Source: CAVQCA01 sp963763115
GTDB lineage: Bacteria; Pseudomonadota; Gammaproteobacteria; UBA9214
Assembly (NCBI GenBank): GCA_963763115.1
Contig: CAVXNM010000093.1
Coordinates: 1-64,000, forward strand
Length of the DNA stretch: 64,000 nt
Reading direction: 5' to 3'
The notes under the pieces were generated by a model. The model did not search any database. It was not told the origin of the DNA and worked only from the letters and a program-made list of their open reading frames with translations. Shown piece by piece: positions 17,797-26,787 of this stretch; position 1 is the stretch's first letter; the number at the start of each line of letters is the position of its first letter. The position numbers were made by a program, and so were the translations under genes.

Positions 17797-18035
17797 AACC
17801 GTTAACGATTACCCGCTGGGCCTATGGTCTGCTGCTACAGACAGGGCCGATACTGCTTGATGCGAGTATTGATGAGGATTATCAGCAGTTGGTGAAAGAG
17901 GTTCTTGAAAATGATTCGGACAACCGAATTGCTGATATCCGTATCTGGAAGATCGGGGCGAATGATTACGCAGCCATGATTGCCCTGGTGACGCATTACC
18001 CGAAAATTGCAAGACACTACAAAGACCTATTGTAG
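17797..18035 (+). pseudogene. C-terminal fragment of a CDF cation-efflux protein (DmeF/CzcD-like)
   Basis: The frame reads RWAYGLLLQTGPILLDASID, then EVLENDSDNRIADIRIWKIG and ALVTHYPKIARHYKDLL before TAG. This matches the last membrane helix end and the cytosolic metal-binding domain of DmeF-type cation diffusion facilitators. The N-terminal five membrane helices are absent and no start codon is available. It is a leftover about 78 codons long. Confidence 0.7.
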
Positions 18036-18142
18036 ATATTTTATAAATTTTCTCACATTATCATTGAAGTAAATGAATGCAGAGACCAGCCCTGCATACC
18101 TCAATGACGCAGCTCTCCAGACCGATAGGTAAAGCAAACAAA

Positions 18143-18712
18143 ATGAAAATCCCAGTTAAGCCGTTAAACGAATATCCTTGGCTGCTGCGCCCCTTTTTCT
18201 GGAGTCAGAAAAAAAAATACGGTGCCGTGCTCCAACCCGGTTTGCTCTGGGCCAGAGTGCCGAAACTGTTCGCCGCTGTGGCAGTTCTGTACGGGCTGCT
18301 GGACAGAAATAGTTCTCCTTTGTCACCGGTCCTGCGCTCCTTGGTGACGGTCAGGGTGTCGCAGATCAACTGGTGCCGTTTCTGTGTTGACATCAATTCC
18401 GCCACCTTAGCCAAACGTTCCGGCTCGATGGACAAGGTGGAGCAGCTTGATCGTTGGCGGGAGTCCGACCTTTTTGACGAGCAGGAGCGGGCAATTCTTG
18501 CCTACACTGAAGCCATGACCTATTCAGACCGTCAGGTGAATGAGGAGCTGATTGAACGGCTGAAGGATTTTTATGACGACGATGCTATTGTCGAACTGAC
18601 CGGACTGATCGCGTTCCAGAATCTGTCGAGCAAATTTAACGCAGCTCTGGATGTGCCGCCGCAGGGCTTCTGTAAACTTCCTGATGCGTCATCAAGCGAC
18701 AGTCAGAGCTGA
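18143..18712 (+). CDS. Carboxymuconolactone decarboxylase / AhpD-like family protein
   Basis: The 189-residue protein starts MKIPVKPLNEYPWLLRPFFW. The AhpD-like core contains LRSLVTVRVSQINWCRFCVD followed by INSATLAK, which carries the C-x-x-C redox pair typical of the family. It then has ERAILAYTEAMTYSDRQVNE and IVELTGLIAFQNLSSKFNAA. Members are peroxidase-like or decarboxylases; the substrate cannot be told from sequence. An upstream ATG (18077) would extend it by 22 residues without a signal peptide. It is intact but surrounded by gene fragments. Confidence 0.8.
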   Translation: MKIPVKPLNEYPWLLRPFFWSQKKKYGAVLQPGLLWARVPKLFAAVAVLYGLLDRNSSPLSPVLRSLVTVRVSQINWCRFCVDINSATLAKRSGSMDKVEQLDRWRESDLFDEQERAILAYTEAMTYSDRQVNEELIERLKDFYDDDAIVELTGLIAFQNLSSKFNAALDVPPQGFCKLPDASSSDSQS

Positions 18713-18734
18713 TCAACCAGGAATGAGGGTTTTT

Positions 18735-18853
18735 ATGACCGACCCCTGTCTCCTGAAAAACGCTCATGGAATATGAGCCGGATACGAAGTCGGCACACCA
18801 AACCGGAACTGATCATCCGGTCGCTGCTGCTTCCTGCACCCTTCTCCGCCTAA
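18735..18853 (+). pseudogene. N-terminal fragment of a Vsr-type very-short-patch-repair endonuclease
   Basis: The frame reads PEKRSWNMSRIRSRHTKPEL followed by IIRSLLLP, which is the conserved N-terminus of Vsr (P-E-x-R-S-x-N-M-S-x-I-x-x-x-x-T-K-P-E). It stops at TAA 18851-18853 before the catalytic centre. The likely ATG at 18735 is in a different frame. Vsr normally accompanies a cytosine-5 methyltransferase, and none is seen here. Confidence 0.65.
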
Positions 18854-19133
18854 TTGACCCAATTTAGGATGGTCTGCGCGGACGTTTTCTCACTGGTCAG
18901 CTAGTCTGATCGCCACATAGCACCAACCAGCTCACAGCGACCCCTTCAGGAAAATCGGTTATGTCCTTATTATGGTCCAATTCGTGTGAAAACCAAGAAA
19001 TCCTGGTCAGAGTGTTCAGTAGCGGCACTCACAGGCATTCTCCAAGCTATCTGGCCGATTCTTTTCGGCACCTGTTATACCGGACTATTGAACACTATCC
19101 ATCTGTAAAGAATCGCAAAAAATAAATACTGTA
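18854..19133. other. Intergenic, nothing recognised
   Basis: The sequence upstream of the CHASE sensor is AT-rich near 19100-19130. No confident promoter is seen. Confidence 0.3.
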
Positions 19134-20147
19134 ATGAACGGCAATATCTCACACACACAACGGATGGCTTACCTGTCGCGTTGTTACCCTCTGGTTAATC
19201 CTTCTCATTACGTTGATATTATCGATTGTTGCATTTGATCTGCAACGGGCCAGAACACAATTCTTTGAGAAAACCAATCAGCTTTACCAGCAAGCCAATG
19301 ATAGGGTTCATATCGTCGAGTCGATCCAGGAAGGCTTTGCCGCAATGGTCAGTGTTACCAATGATCTTGGTAGAGAGCGCATTCGAAGCTACGCACATAA
19401 AATGCTTAAACAGTACCCCTATATTTTCATGTTTGAGATTGTGGAGAAAATTTCCCATGACCAAATCGATTCATTCGTGGAGTATTACCGTAGAAACTTT
19501 TACCCGGAATTTGAAGTAAAAGGTTTTAGTTATGAGTCAGATTATCAGTGGCAGCCAATCAGTGAAAACGCTTTCCACCTGCCAATTGTGTTCATGGAGC
19601 CCTTTCCAGAGGAATCGCGGAAGGTTCTGGGTCTGGATATCAGTTCAAACATGTTTTTATGCAGGCTATGCGGGAGTCAGAGGTACAGAATCGTTCGGTA
19701 GCCAGCGATTTCTTTAAACTGGTTGAAGGGTATCAGGCATATATAATCCAGAGACCAATACCTGCTTCTAATAAGCAAATGCAATCTCACACCATTAAAA
19801 GTGGCGCATATATTGAATTCGCCGTAGTAGTTGTTCGGACAGACACATTACTCGACAGCAAACCACAACTGCTACCAGGCATGCGAGAATTGTTATACAA
19901 AGTAACATTCAGCGAGACTGATCCTAAAGGTCACTTGCAACAGCATCAAGCACCAGCAGCAAGTTGGTTGGAATCGAAAATATTCACACCCCCGCGTGTA
20001 AACATGGAATTGGACTCCAAAAGTCAGCCCTTTGTATTACTTGTAGAGCAACAGTTAGGTTGGGGAATTATCAGCTGGGGCGAGCTTGGTTTTTCCTTAT
20101 TGGCTGCTCTTTTTACATTTGGCGTGACAATCAAGGCAAGATCGTGA
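19134..20147 (+). pseudogene. CHASE-domain membrane sensor, frameshifted and lacking an output domain
   Basis: The start MNGNISHTQRMAYLSR is in one frame. A shift near 19175 joins VVTLWLILLITLILSIVAFD, a membrane helix, and then an extracytoplasmic sensor resembling CHASE: YPYIFMFEIVEKISHDQIDS, then SDYQWQPISENAFHLPIVF and VLGLDISSN. An extra T near 19655 shifts the frame again before MQAMRESEVQNRSVASDFFK and YQAYIIQRPIP. The protein ends after a second membrane helix (ISWGELGFSLLAALFTFGVT) with no GGDEF, kinase or other output domain. The downstream DNA does not encode one in any frame. Confidence 0.6.
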
Positions 20148-20650
20148 CGCCTGGTGCTCTCACATTCAGGGACTCCGCCAATCCTTACTGCGTTCGAAAC
20201 CGGCTTGGTCGGAGTTGCATCATGACCCTCTTATCCTCCCGTACCTGTGTACAATTTAAATCTCACGGACCGACTGAGCATTTCTGCTACCCCTCTCTAC
20301 CCCTTGAGTCTGGCTGTGTGGTTCGGGATGGGTGTGGAGAATGTCCTGAACTTGCTCGAATCCAGAAGTTTAGTCTTGGCTTATATGGGCTTTCCCTAAA
20401 GGACGAGAGACGCCCCTAATGCGACATCCCCCATGTTCATGAGTAGGTCTGGAATGTAATGCGGTTTTCAGCCATTTCGGAGCGATGGCGGCCTTCCATC
20501 CTCCAATATGCGTCACCACAGCCTGCTACACTTTAAGCGTGGAATTGGGTCGGGATACCTGTCGGTGGCTGCCAGGGACCATGAAGCGGCGGCGTATATC
20601 ACCGCGCATATCTTAAACCGGGCCGGGACTGGCACAAAGGAGATCGTACG
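20148..20650. other. About 500 bases without a supported gene
   Basis: No signalling output domain follows the sensor remnant, and only short frames of low quality are present. Confidence 0.35.
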
Positions 20651-21508
20651 ATGTCCGATGAACGTTTGGTACTTCTGGGATTAAATGCGCTTGCCAGGGC
20701 ACACGAGCGGGACCACTTCGTAGACGGGCATCGCGGCGCCGCGATGGTGGCTGCTCACCTGCTCTGCGAGGAGAACGCTCTCGATGGCAGGACGCAGAGG
20801 CGAATCGAAGCGCTGGTTGATCTGAACTGGTCAAAGACATCCCTGTGCGCCGGTTTTCCGGAAGAAGCGCCCTGCCCCGAACGGGTCAATGAGATCGGCG
20901 TCGTCCTTGCTGAAGGCGCCGACACCCTGCGGCAGGTCGGACACAATGCGATCTTCGCAATGCTCGCGACCAAGGGGTTCAGCCTGATGCCCGAGGCGGC
21001 GACACCGGCGCGGATTGATGGCGTCTGCCGGATGATTCCACAGTTTACGCCCTGGCGCGATGTCGCGCCGGATCCGGAAGTGGATCCCCCTCCATTCGAG
21101 GATGCGGCAGCTGCGTCACGATTCATCTTGCGTGAAGCCTGCAATGCCATCGACCGGTTTGCCGGCTACGGACAGGGTTACGCGGGCCACATGCTGACCT
21201 TTGGTCAGGCCCTCGTTGAACTGGCGGCCATGGGAGAGGTGGCATGGGCCGAAGGCTGTCGCGAGGCCTTCCGTAAGTACGTCACCGTCACGCGGCTTGG
21301 CCCGGAGCCGGGCGCGAGAGCCATTCCCGATCATCCCCGAAGCGATCTCCGGCCGCTGGACGCTGCGTACTGGGAAGCCCGGGGTGACAATGACGTCGAT
21401 ATCGGTCACGTCTTCAAGTACCCCTACAGTTGTTACAATTTGCTCCGGCGCGCGGATGACCCGGCCCTGGCACGGGCCTGGGAGGAACGTGCCGACCAGC
21501 TGTTCTGA
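20651..21508 (+). CDS. Uncharacterised protein of 285 residues
   Basis: A ribosome-binding site (AAAGGAGATCGTACG) precedes MSDERLVLLGLNALARAHER. The protein is soluble, helix-rich and GC-rich. Conspicuous His and acidic positions appear in AHERDHFVDGHRGAAMVAAH and VGHNAIFAMLATKGFSLMPE, then FAGYGQGYAGHMLTFGQAL and DNDVDIGHVFKYPYSCYNLL. The pattern of conserved-looking His/Asp suggests a metal or substrate site, but no family is recognised. It is intact, and its codon use is much more GC-rich than that of its neighbours, suggesting separate acquisition. Confidence 0.65.
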   Translation: MSDERLVLLGLNALARAHERDHFVDGHRGAAMVAAHLLCEENALDGRTQRRIEALVDLNWSKTSLCAGFPEEAPCPERVNEIGVVLAEGADTLRQVGHNAIFAMLATKGFSLMPEAATPARIDGVCRMIPQFTPWRDVAPDPEVDPPPFEDAAAASRFILREACNAIDRFAGYGQGYAGHMLTFGQALVELAAMGEVAWAEGCREAFRKYVTVTRLGPEPGARAIPDHPRSDLRPLDAAYWEARGDNDVDIGHVFKYPYSCYNLLRRADDPALARAWEERADQLF

Positions 21509-21659
21509 TGTTTCCGACAGGCCGGCCGATGGTCTCAGAAAGGTCTCGACCATGTGTCAGTGACGAGACAGGCGGTCGAGCAATGCGCTGGTCCATGATC
21601 CGTCTCCGGTTCGTGACTCTGGCACAGGGTGCTCTATACCCACTGTCTGAACATTAGTG

Positions 21660-22115
21660 CTAGTCGCGATTGTTTATCTGATTCTTCCAATCCTGCAGGA
21701 AGGACTTCGATTTATTAAGCTCAGAGATAATTTGTCGGAACATTAGATGGCCGAAGGCCATCGAACCGAACCATCCATCATCGTACTTTATTGACGTCAT
21801 CGTATCTGAACGACGCACGATAAAAACATCGATTCTGTCTTCCATGGCGTCATAAAAACGAAAGTATGCTTGATTCTTTTCTACTTTCTTTTCCTTTACT
21901 TCAAGAGACAGTGCCACAGCAGCACGCAAAGTCGCCGCGGTGACATCGTCATATTTAGAGATGAAAAAGCCCTCGCCTTGACCCCGACCTATATGGTTGA
22001 GAACAACGGGGGTTTCGTTGCCTGTTGATTCCATTGTGCTCAAGGCGATAGGGGAGAGGCATCCCACAATACAAACCAAGGGAAACAACAATGCGAGTAA
22101 CGTACCAATTCTCAT
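21660..22115 (-). CDS. Small lipoprotein, DUF3568-like in layout
   Basis: The signal peptide MRIGTLLALLFPLVCIVGC carries a lipobox (IVGC). The mature part includes ATLRAAVALSLEVKEKKVEK, FRFYDAMEDRIDVFIVRRSD and TSIKYDDGWFGSMAFGHLM, a one-domain alpha/beta protein. It resembles the short DUF3568-type envelope lipoproteins in length (151 residues) and layout, but the match is not certain. It stands alone on the minus strand. Confidence 0.6.
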   Translation of the reverse strand: MRIGTLLALLFPLVCIVGCLSPIALSTMESTGNETPVVLNHIGRGQGEGFFISKYDDVTAATLRAAVALSLEVKEKKVEKNQAYFRFYDAMEDRIDVFIVRRSDTMTSIKYDDGWFGSMAFGHLMFRQIISELNKSKSFLQDWKNQINNRD

Positions 22116-22477
22116 GCTGATTTTTTGCTTTTCTGGATTTGAATCCTGTTCATCTGAACCATTATGAGTTAATCCGGGTAATTACCGTCTCCCTGGTTCT
22201 TGCAGCCAGACGAGAGGGCCAAAGAGTCTTTTTTTTCAATGAACTTTGATCCGTTTGGTTAACCTGAGTATGGCTCACAACCTGGTCGTTTTTCCAGGTT
22301 TCCCACCTTATCCAAGTCTGGCGGTACTTTCTTAATCAAGTCACATCCGCATTCCTGTTGATCTGTTGTATCGACTCTACGATCTTCCTGTTCTCTTTCT
22401 CGCCTAACACTCCCAGCACGCCGTGATCGTTGATGCTCGAGAAGGGTGTGTCGAACATGACCTCGGGTTCTTTTGCG
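22116..22477. other. Intergenic region containing repeat R2 copy 1
   Basis: It holds no gene. The R2 repeat at 22235-22292 is annotated separately. A short hairpin (CCTGGTCGTTTTTCCAGG) lies near 22281-22298. Confidence 0.35.
22235..22292. repeat. Dispersed repeat family R2, copy 1
   Basis: TTCAATGAACTTTGATCCGT continues TTGGTTAACCTGAGTATGGC and TCACAACCTGGTCG. Related copies lie at 23951-24013 and 26358-26420. The GAACTTTGACCC-like core resembles ends of IS21-type elements, but that link is only a guess. Confidence 0.5.
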
Positions 22478-22849
22478 CTAATGAGCGGGTTTCATCGCAG
22501 CCTTGCAGTCGGCGGAGAGATCCTTGTCATGTCTCCGGAGGCACGTGACGATATGCCCCTCTCCCGGTCGCACCTCCCCGCAATACTTCGCGACGTCCTC
22601 CCGGCATGCCTCATGTGCCTCCTGAACGCGCTCACTCACCTTCTGACCGCGCGCCTTGCATTCCGTTGAAAGTTTTTCTTGATGTTTCCTCAAACACTCG
22701 GCCAGTCGCCCGCCCCCAGGCTTGACGTCTGCACAGAATTTCTCAATATCCGCTCGGCAGGGTCGTTCGTCGGCGGCGACAAGAGCAGCCTGGACGATGA
22801 GAGCGAACGCGATGAACATCGATGGGACAAACAGTCGTCTGTAAATCAT
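22478..22849 (-). CDS. Periplasmic cysteine-rich GLG1-repeat-like protein
   Basis: A signal peptide (FIAFALIVQAALVAADE) precedes two tandem four-cysteine repeats. The first reads CRADIEKFCADVKPGGGRLA, then ECLRKHQEKLSTECK. The second reads CREDVAKYCGEVRPGEGHIV, then TCLRRHDKDLSADCK. This C-x7-C...C-x-R-x-H...C pattern is that of the cysteine-rich (GLG1) repeats found in small exported bacterial proteins. Both repeats would be disulfide-bonded. The function is unknown. The gene is complete (123 residues). Confidence 0.8.
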   Translation of the reverse strand: MIYRRLFVPSMFIAFALIVQAALVAADERPCRADIEKFCADVKPGGGRLAECLRKHQEKLSTECKARGQKVSERVQEAHEACREDVAKYCGEVRPGEGHIVTCLRRHDKDLSADCKAAMKPAH

Positions 22850-23061
22850 TTTGAACTCTCCTCGAAGACATCTCTGATACTGTCCACAGCGATGATACGA
22901 AGAATTAGCGAGGAAACACAGGCATTGCTCCTGATAACCATCAGCGGTAGCTCTCCTTTCCGGTCTTGACGTTGAGTCGATGATAGGTCAGGTGGTCAAA
23001 CAGTGCGGCAATCATCCACACCCAGTCTTAACTATGATGCGCTTCAATTGACTCTGCGACG

Positions 23062-23081
23062 AGTACGTATTTCTACGTACT
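23062..23081. other. Perfect 8-bp inverted repeat
   Basis: AGTACGTA-TTTC-TACGTACT forms a perfect hairpin 150 bases upstream of the membrane protein at 23231. It lacks a T-run, so an operator or simple hairpin is more likely than a terminator. Confidence 0.4.
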
Positions 23082-23230
23082 GAATACGTCCTCTGATTAG
23101 ACCAAGGTGGTGGTTCAGCAGCTTAGCATCTACCATTCGCACAATAGGCCCACATGGTTCATTACTCCAAACTGTGGAAGCGGACGTTTTTTCGATTTAA
23201 CCGATACCTGGATACACTTGGTATAAATTG

Positions 23231-23884
23231 ATGAACACAACCAATGTCGCGGCACCATCACTCGTCCTGTCTTATCTAGGGCTGCGCAAGGCAATCGGCA
23301 TACTCGGTATCGCATTGCCGTTTGTACTCGTAATTGGCAAGTTTGTCCTCCAGGGCCCTGGTATCGAGCCATCAATCAGCGACTACTACACCGTGATGCG
23401 AAACGTGTTTGTGGGCACACTGTGTGCGATCGGAGTCTTTCTGATATCGTATAGTGGATACGAGAGAGTTGACAACATTGCAGGTAATATGGCATGCATT
23501 TTCGCAATAGGTGTTGCGCTCTTCCCTACTACACCAAGCCATGATCCGACGCAACTCGCCAGGATCATCGGATACGTTCATTATGGATTCGCCGCCGCCT
23601 TTCTCCTAACACTAGCCTACTTCTCCTTGGCACTCTTCAGGAAGACGGATCTCAGCAAACCCATGACGGCAAAAAAACTCCAACGCAATCGCGTTTACAC
23701 GGTCTGCGGATACACAATACTGTGGTGTATTGTATTGCTTGCGCTGAAGGCACTCATTCTTCGAGGCAGTGCCATCGAGCGGTTGGATCCTGTTTTCTTG
23801 TTAGAAGCGACTGCTGTCGTTTCCTTCGGCATTTCCTGGCTAGTCAAGGGGGAGGCACTCCTCAATGATGATGGTGAAACCTAG
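23231..23884 (+). CDS. DUF998-like six-helix membrane protein
   Basis: The 217-residue protein has about six membrane helices: LGIALPFVLVIGKFVLQG, NVFVGTLCAIGVFLISYSGY, MACIFAIGVALFP, VHYGFAAAFLLTLAYFSLAL, YTILWCIVLLALKALILRG and LEATAVVSFGISWLVKG. The motif SISDYYTVMRNVFVG between helices 1 and 2 is typical of this uncharacterised family, which resembles DUF998. It appears intact and monocistronic. Confidence 0.7.
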   Translation: MNTTNVAAPSLVLSYLGLRKAIGILGIALPFVLVIGKFVLQGPGIEPSISDYYTVMRNVFVGTLCAIGVFLISYSGYERVDNIAGNMACIFAIGVALFPTTPSHDPTQLARIIGYVHYGFAAAFLLTLAYFSLALFRKTDLSKPMTAKKLQRNRVYTVCGYTILWCIVLLALKALILRGSAIERLDPVFLLEATAVVSFGISWLVKGEALLNDDGET

Positions 23885-23950
23885 ATACCACCGATCATTC
23901 AAATGATAGGTATCTGTGCGGTATATGTTGTTTTGCAGCGAAAATTGTCC

Positions 23951-24013
23951 TGGGTTTTGCATTGAATTTTTCCCCGTCTGGCTGAGCCGATTGTGGCTCA
24001 GTAGACGGTCGCT
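23951..24013. repeat. Dispersed repeat family R2, copy 2
   Basis: TGGGTTTTGCATTGAATTTT continues TCCCCGTCTGGCTGAGCCGA and TTGTGGCTCAGTAGACGGTC. It contains an extra hairpin, TGAGCCGATTGTGGCTCA. Confidence 0.5.
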
Positions 24014-24123
24014 TGAAAAGAATGGCGAGGCGCCTCCCAATGGCTATATTCGATTACGTTAATCAATATTTCGAACATGCCAGCATATTTTCTGCGCACG
24101 ACGATTAGGGAGGCAAAAACTTC

Positions 24124-24804
24124 ATGGAGCGCGTTAGAGAGAAGATGGAAGAGGTGATCCAAAAGCAGAAGAGATTGCAGGAACAGTCTCAGGCTAAAAC
24201 TGAATCCAGATCAGCCATAGATAAATCACAATTCATCCTGGCAATCGGAGGGGTTGCCGCAGGGCTCACACTAGCTGTCATAGTTTGGTTGGCGAAGTCA
24301 ATAGTGATGACAGATCATTTAAATATGAGTGCGGCCGATAGAGATGTAGCTCTTCACAGAGGCGAATTCATCAAGTTGAGTGATAATATCGCTCATCTAA
24401 ATGAGCGCGTGGGATCATTGACTGAGTCCGTCTCCAACCTCGAAGCCAAACTCATGCGCGTTATAGGACTTACTGACTCCATTACTAATATTGAGAAGAA
24501 GCACGCTTTTTCTTTCCCGCAACAGATGCCTGAATCTGCTGATTCAAGTGCGATTCAAATATCAACTGAAACAGAAGAAGCATTTAATCCATCGCATATC
24601 GTGAAAGCCAGGGTAAATCTTAGACCTTCTGCATCATTGCACACCACACCAATCGCTGTACTTAACATTGGTACAGAGGTTGAATATATTAGTAAATCTG
24701 ATGGTTGGTTTTATGTGAATACTCAGTCTCATGGAAAAGGTTGGTGTTCTTCAGACCACCTGTCCCCCTTGTTGTCCACGCAACGTAAATCCCCGCCCAG
24801 GTGA
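24124..24804 (+). CDS. Membrane-anchored SH3-domain protein with coiled coils
   Basis: The protein starts MERVREKMEEVIQKQKRLQE, a charged coiled coil, then has a single membrane helix (FILAIGGVAAGLTLAVIVWL). A second coiled coil follows (LNERVGSLTESVSNLEAKLM), and the C-terminus is a bacterial SH3 module (VKARVNLRPSASLHTTPIAV, then VEYISKSDGWFYVNTQ). The topology puts the SH3 module in the periplasm, where it may bind peptidoglycan. It has a complete 226-residue length and no recognised partner nearby. Confidence 0.75.
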   Translation: MERVREKMEEVIQKQKRLQEQSQAKTESRSAIDKSQFILAIGGVAAGLTLAVIVWLAKSIVMTDHLNMSAADRDVALHRGEFIKLSDNIAHLNERVGSLTESVSNLEAKLMRVIGLTDSITNIEKKHAFSFPQQMPESADSSAIQISTETEEAFNPSHIVKARVNLRPSASLHTTPIAVLNIGTEVEYISKSDGWFYVNTQSHGKGWCSSDHLSPLLSTQRKSPPR

Positions 24805-25191
24805 TATCTGGTTTTCCCACTAGAACTCGTCAGAAGCCACGACCCGTCGCCTCTCCACATGCTTCAATGCATTCGGCAGGAGTCAGGCGTCGAGAGAGTC
24901 AGGTGGCTCAGGGGACTCAGTCCGCAGGGTGCCGCCCCACCCCCGCCCCACGCGGGCGGCGACGACAGGTCGGTTCCGGTTCGGTAGGTTCGGACACGCA
25001 TCTCGATATGTCCGATCGATTTTTCAGTACGAAGTAGCACGCGATCATCTTAACCCCTCCTTTCATTACATCCTTCAGCATCAGATTAGCTGCATTTTGG
25101 CTGCCATACTTGCACACTATGGGCATTTTGCTACTCGAATGCTTCATACAGAAATGATGCACATATTTCCAGTTTATATATTAACTCGCAC
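24805..25191. other. Intergenic, nothing recognised
   Basis: A short GC-rich patch (24900-24990) switches sharply to AT-rich DNA. No gene, repeat or hairpin stands out. Confidence 0.35.
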
Positions 25192-26136
25192 TTACATTCT
25201 GTTAGATTTTTTCCAGACATTACTTATTGCTGAGGATGCAGCACTACTCCCAGCATGAGATAAGCCATACATCTCTTCGATGGTACGGAGCACATTGTAA
25301 TGATCTATTTTTTGATCATAGCTCCCATGCTTAACCATCTCTCCCACAAAGGCAGTGAAGATATGATTGCTTTCAGTGATGCCACTTTCATCTTCATACC
25401 GAAAGAAACTGAAAATACGGTTAAAAAGATTTCCGTTCCTGGTATGACCTTCATCAAAGGTTATGATAAGTAAACTGTTGTGTGAATGCGCCCACTGAAC
25501 ATAACCATCCAGATGGTCTCTTAGCCATGCGTCCGCTTTGTTAATCCGTTTCGGGTCTGTGCCGTTATGCATATCATGATCTTGATTTGGAATGACAAAT
25601 GCGACGGTCGGGAGCAAGTCGTAGTTACTTGGAAAGGACGTCAGCGGCAGGTTGAGCGTGCCCGGGATTCCGTTTGTTTCTGCCCCTTGCCAATTTACCC
25701 AGGGATTGTGTTTTCTGGCATAGTAGCCTGAAGACTTACCGTCAAATCCTATCGCTGGTAGATCTTCCGAATACCCGGCAAATGTCCGTCCTGCTTGCAG
25801 CAATCCGGCCCCCAGGTTGGGAGAAGTGAAGGGAAGTTTTTTTGGGACATCGTTATTTGTAACTCCCTGGTCTGAACCGGAAAACATCATTAAATAATTA
25901 GGTTGGCTGGGATGGGTCAGCGCGTAGGAGTGAGTGAATAGCGCCGTCGCCGAATCCCTGACCAGACCATTCAGGTAAGGAGCTGCAGAATTCCCGAGAA
26001 TCTGATCATAGCTATGATTTTCAAAAATCACAAAAACGACGTGATTCGGAATGGGCAGTTGTGAATAGACGTTCGTGCTGAATAAAACCACACGGAAAAC
26101 TAGTAATGGCATTAAGAATCGCACTTTCATCGTCAT
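25192..26136 (-). CDS. AcpA-like acid phosphatase / phosphoesterase family protein
   Basis: A signal peptide (FLMPLLVFRVVLFSTNVYS) precedes a phosphoesterase of the phospholipase C/AcpA superfamily. Family motifs are VVFVIFENHSYDQILGN (metal-binding E-N-H), YALTHPSQPNYLMMFSGSDQ, AFVIPNQDHDMHNGT and SLLIITFDEGHTRNG. It would hydrolyse phosphomonoesters or phospholipids in the periplasm. The 314-residue length fits. Its DNA is AT-richer than the core genes, suggesting horizontal origin. It stands alone and intact. Confidence 0.85.
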   Translation of the reverse strand: MTMKVRFLMPLLVFRVVLFSTNVYSQLPIPNHVVFVIFENHSYDQILGNSAAPYLNGLVRDSATALFTHSYALTHPSQPNYLMMFSGSDQGVTNNDVPKKLPFTSPNLGAGLLQAGRTFAGYSEDLPAIGFDGKSSGYYARKHNPWVNWQGAETNGIPGTLNLPLTSFPSNYDLLPTVAFVIPNQDHDMHNGTDPKRINKADAWLRDHLDGYVQWAHSHNSLLIITFDEGHTRNGNLFNRIFSFFRYEDESGITESNHIFTAFVGEMVKHGSYDQKIDHYNVLRTIEEMYGLSHAGSSAASSAISNVWKKSNRM

Positions 26137-26787
26137 TCATATTTTCACAATTTCGGGGCTTTTGTTTCGCCGTATTCTAAACAGGATTACAAAAAATGTA
26201 ATTCCAGCTTAACCCTACCATTGCATAAATCTCGATAGCAAATGCATTTGCGCGCTCATCAAAAAAGCTATGGAACGGCATTATTACACTGTTTGTTCAC
26301 TGATGGAGAAATCAAGAAACATGACTTTCATTGTTGATTTACAAGGAATGTTGATCAGGGTTTTGCATTGAACTTTGACCCATCTGGTGAGCCGAGTATG
26401 GCTAAGGGCTTGGTCGTGTGGGTCATGGGTCTGCTCCTGTTGAGAGTCGAGGCGAATGCCACAAACTTCAATATAGGAAACAGATGGCTAATGCGCTGAT
26501 ACACTCAAACCAAACCGCCACCTATCTCGCGAGCGGTTTAGTACGACGCACGCAAAAAAGCGGCATTCCCAGAGTTACTGTGGAGGTCGTAAAAGCAGCA
26601 ACTCCAGACGTTTCCATTCTCTTATCGCACTCGGACTATCAATCTGTTTCTGACAACCATAACGTCCCAGTTGGCTGTCGACCAGGGCAACCGACAGCAA
26701 GCGTATCATTGCTCTCGGACACTTTGGTCGGACAGGTTGATTGCCGCTCAAGTCTGCTTTGCTCGGCCAGAAAACGACATCGAGAAA
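26137..26787. other. Intergenic with repeat R2 copy 3
   Basis: Apart from the R2 copy at 26358-26420, a plus-strand frame from 26484 (MANALIHSNQTATYLASGLV) has weak protein character but runs into the antisense of the DUF1254/DUF1214 gene. No family is recognised. Confidence 0.3.
26358..26420. repeat. Dispersed repeat family R2, copy 3
   Basis: GGGTTTTGCATTGAACTTTG continues ACCCATCTGGTGAGCCGAGT and ATGGCTAAGGGCTTGGTCG. It is the best representative of the family. Confidence 0.5.
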
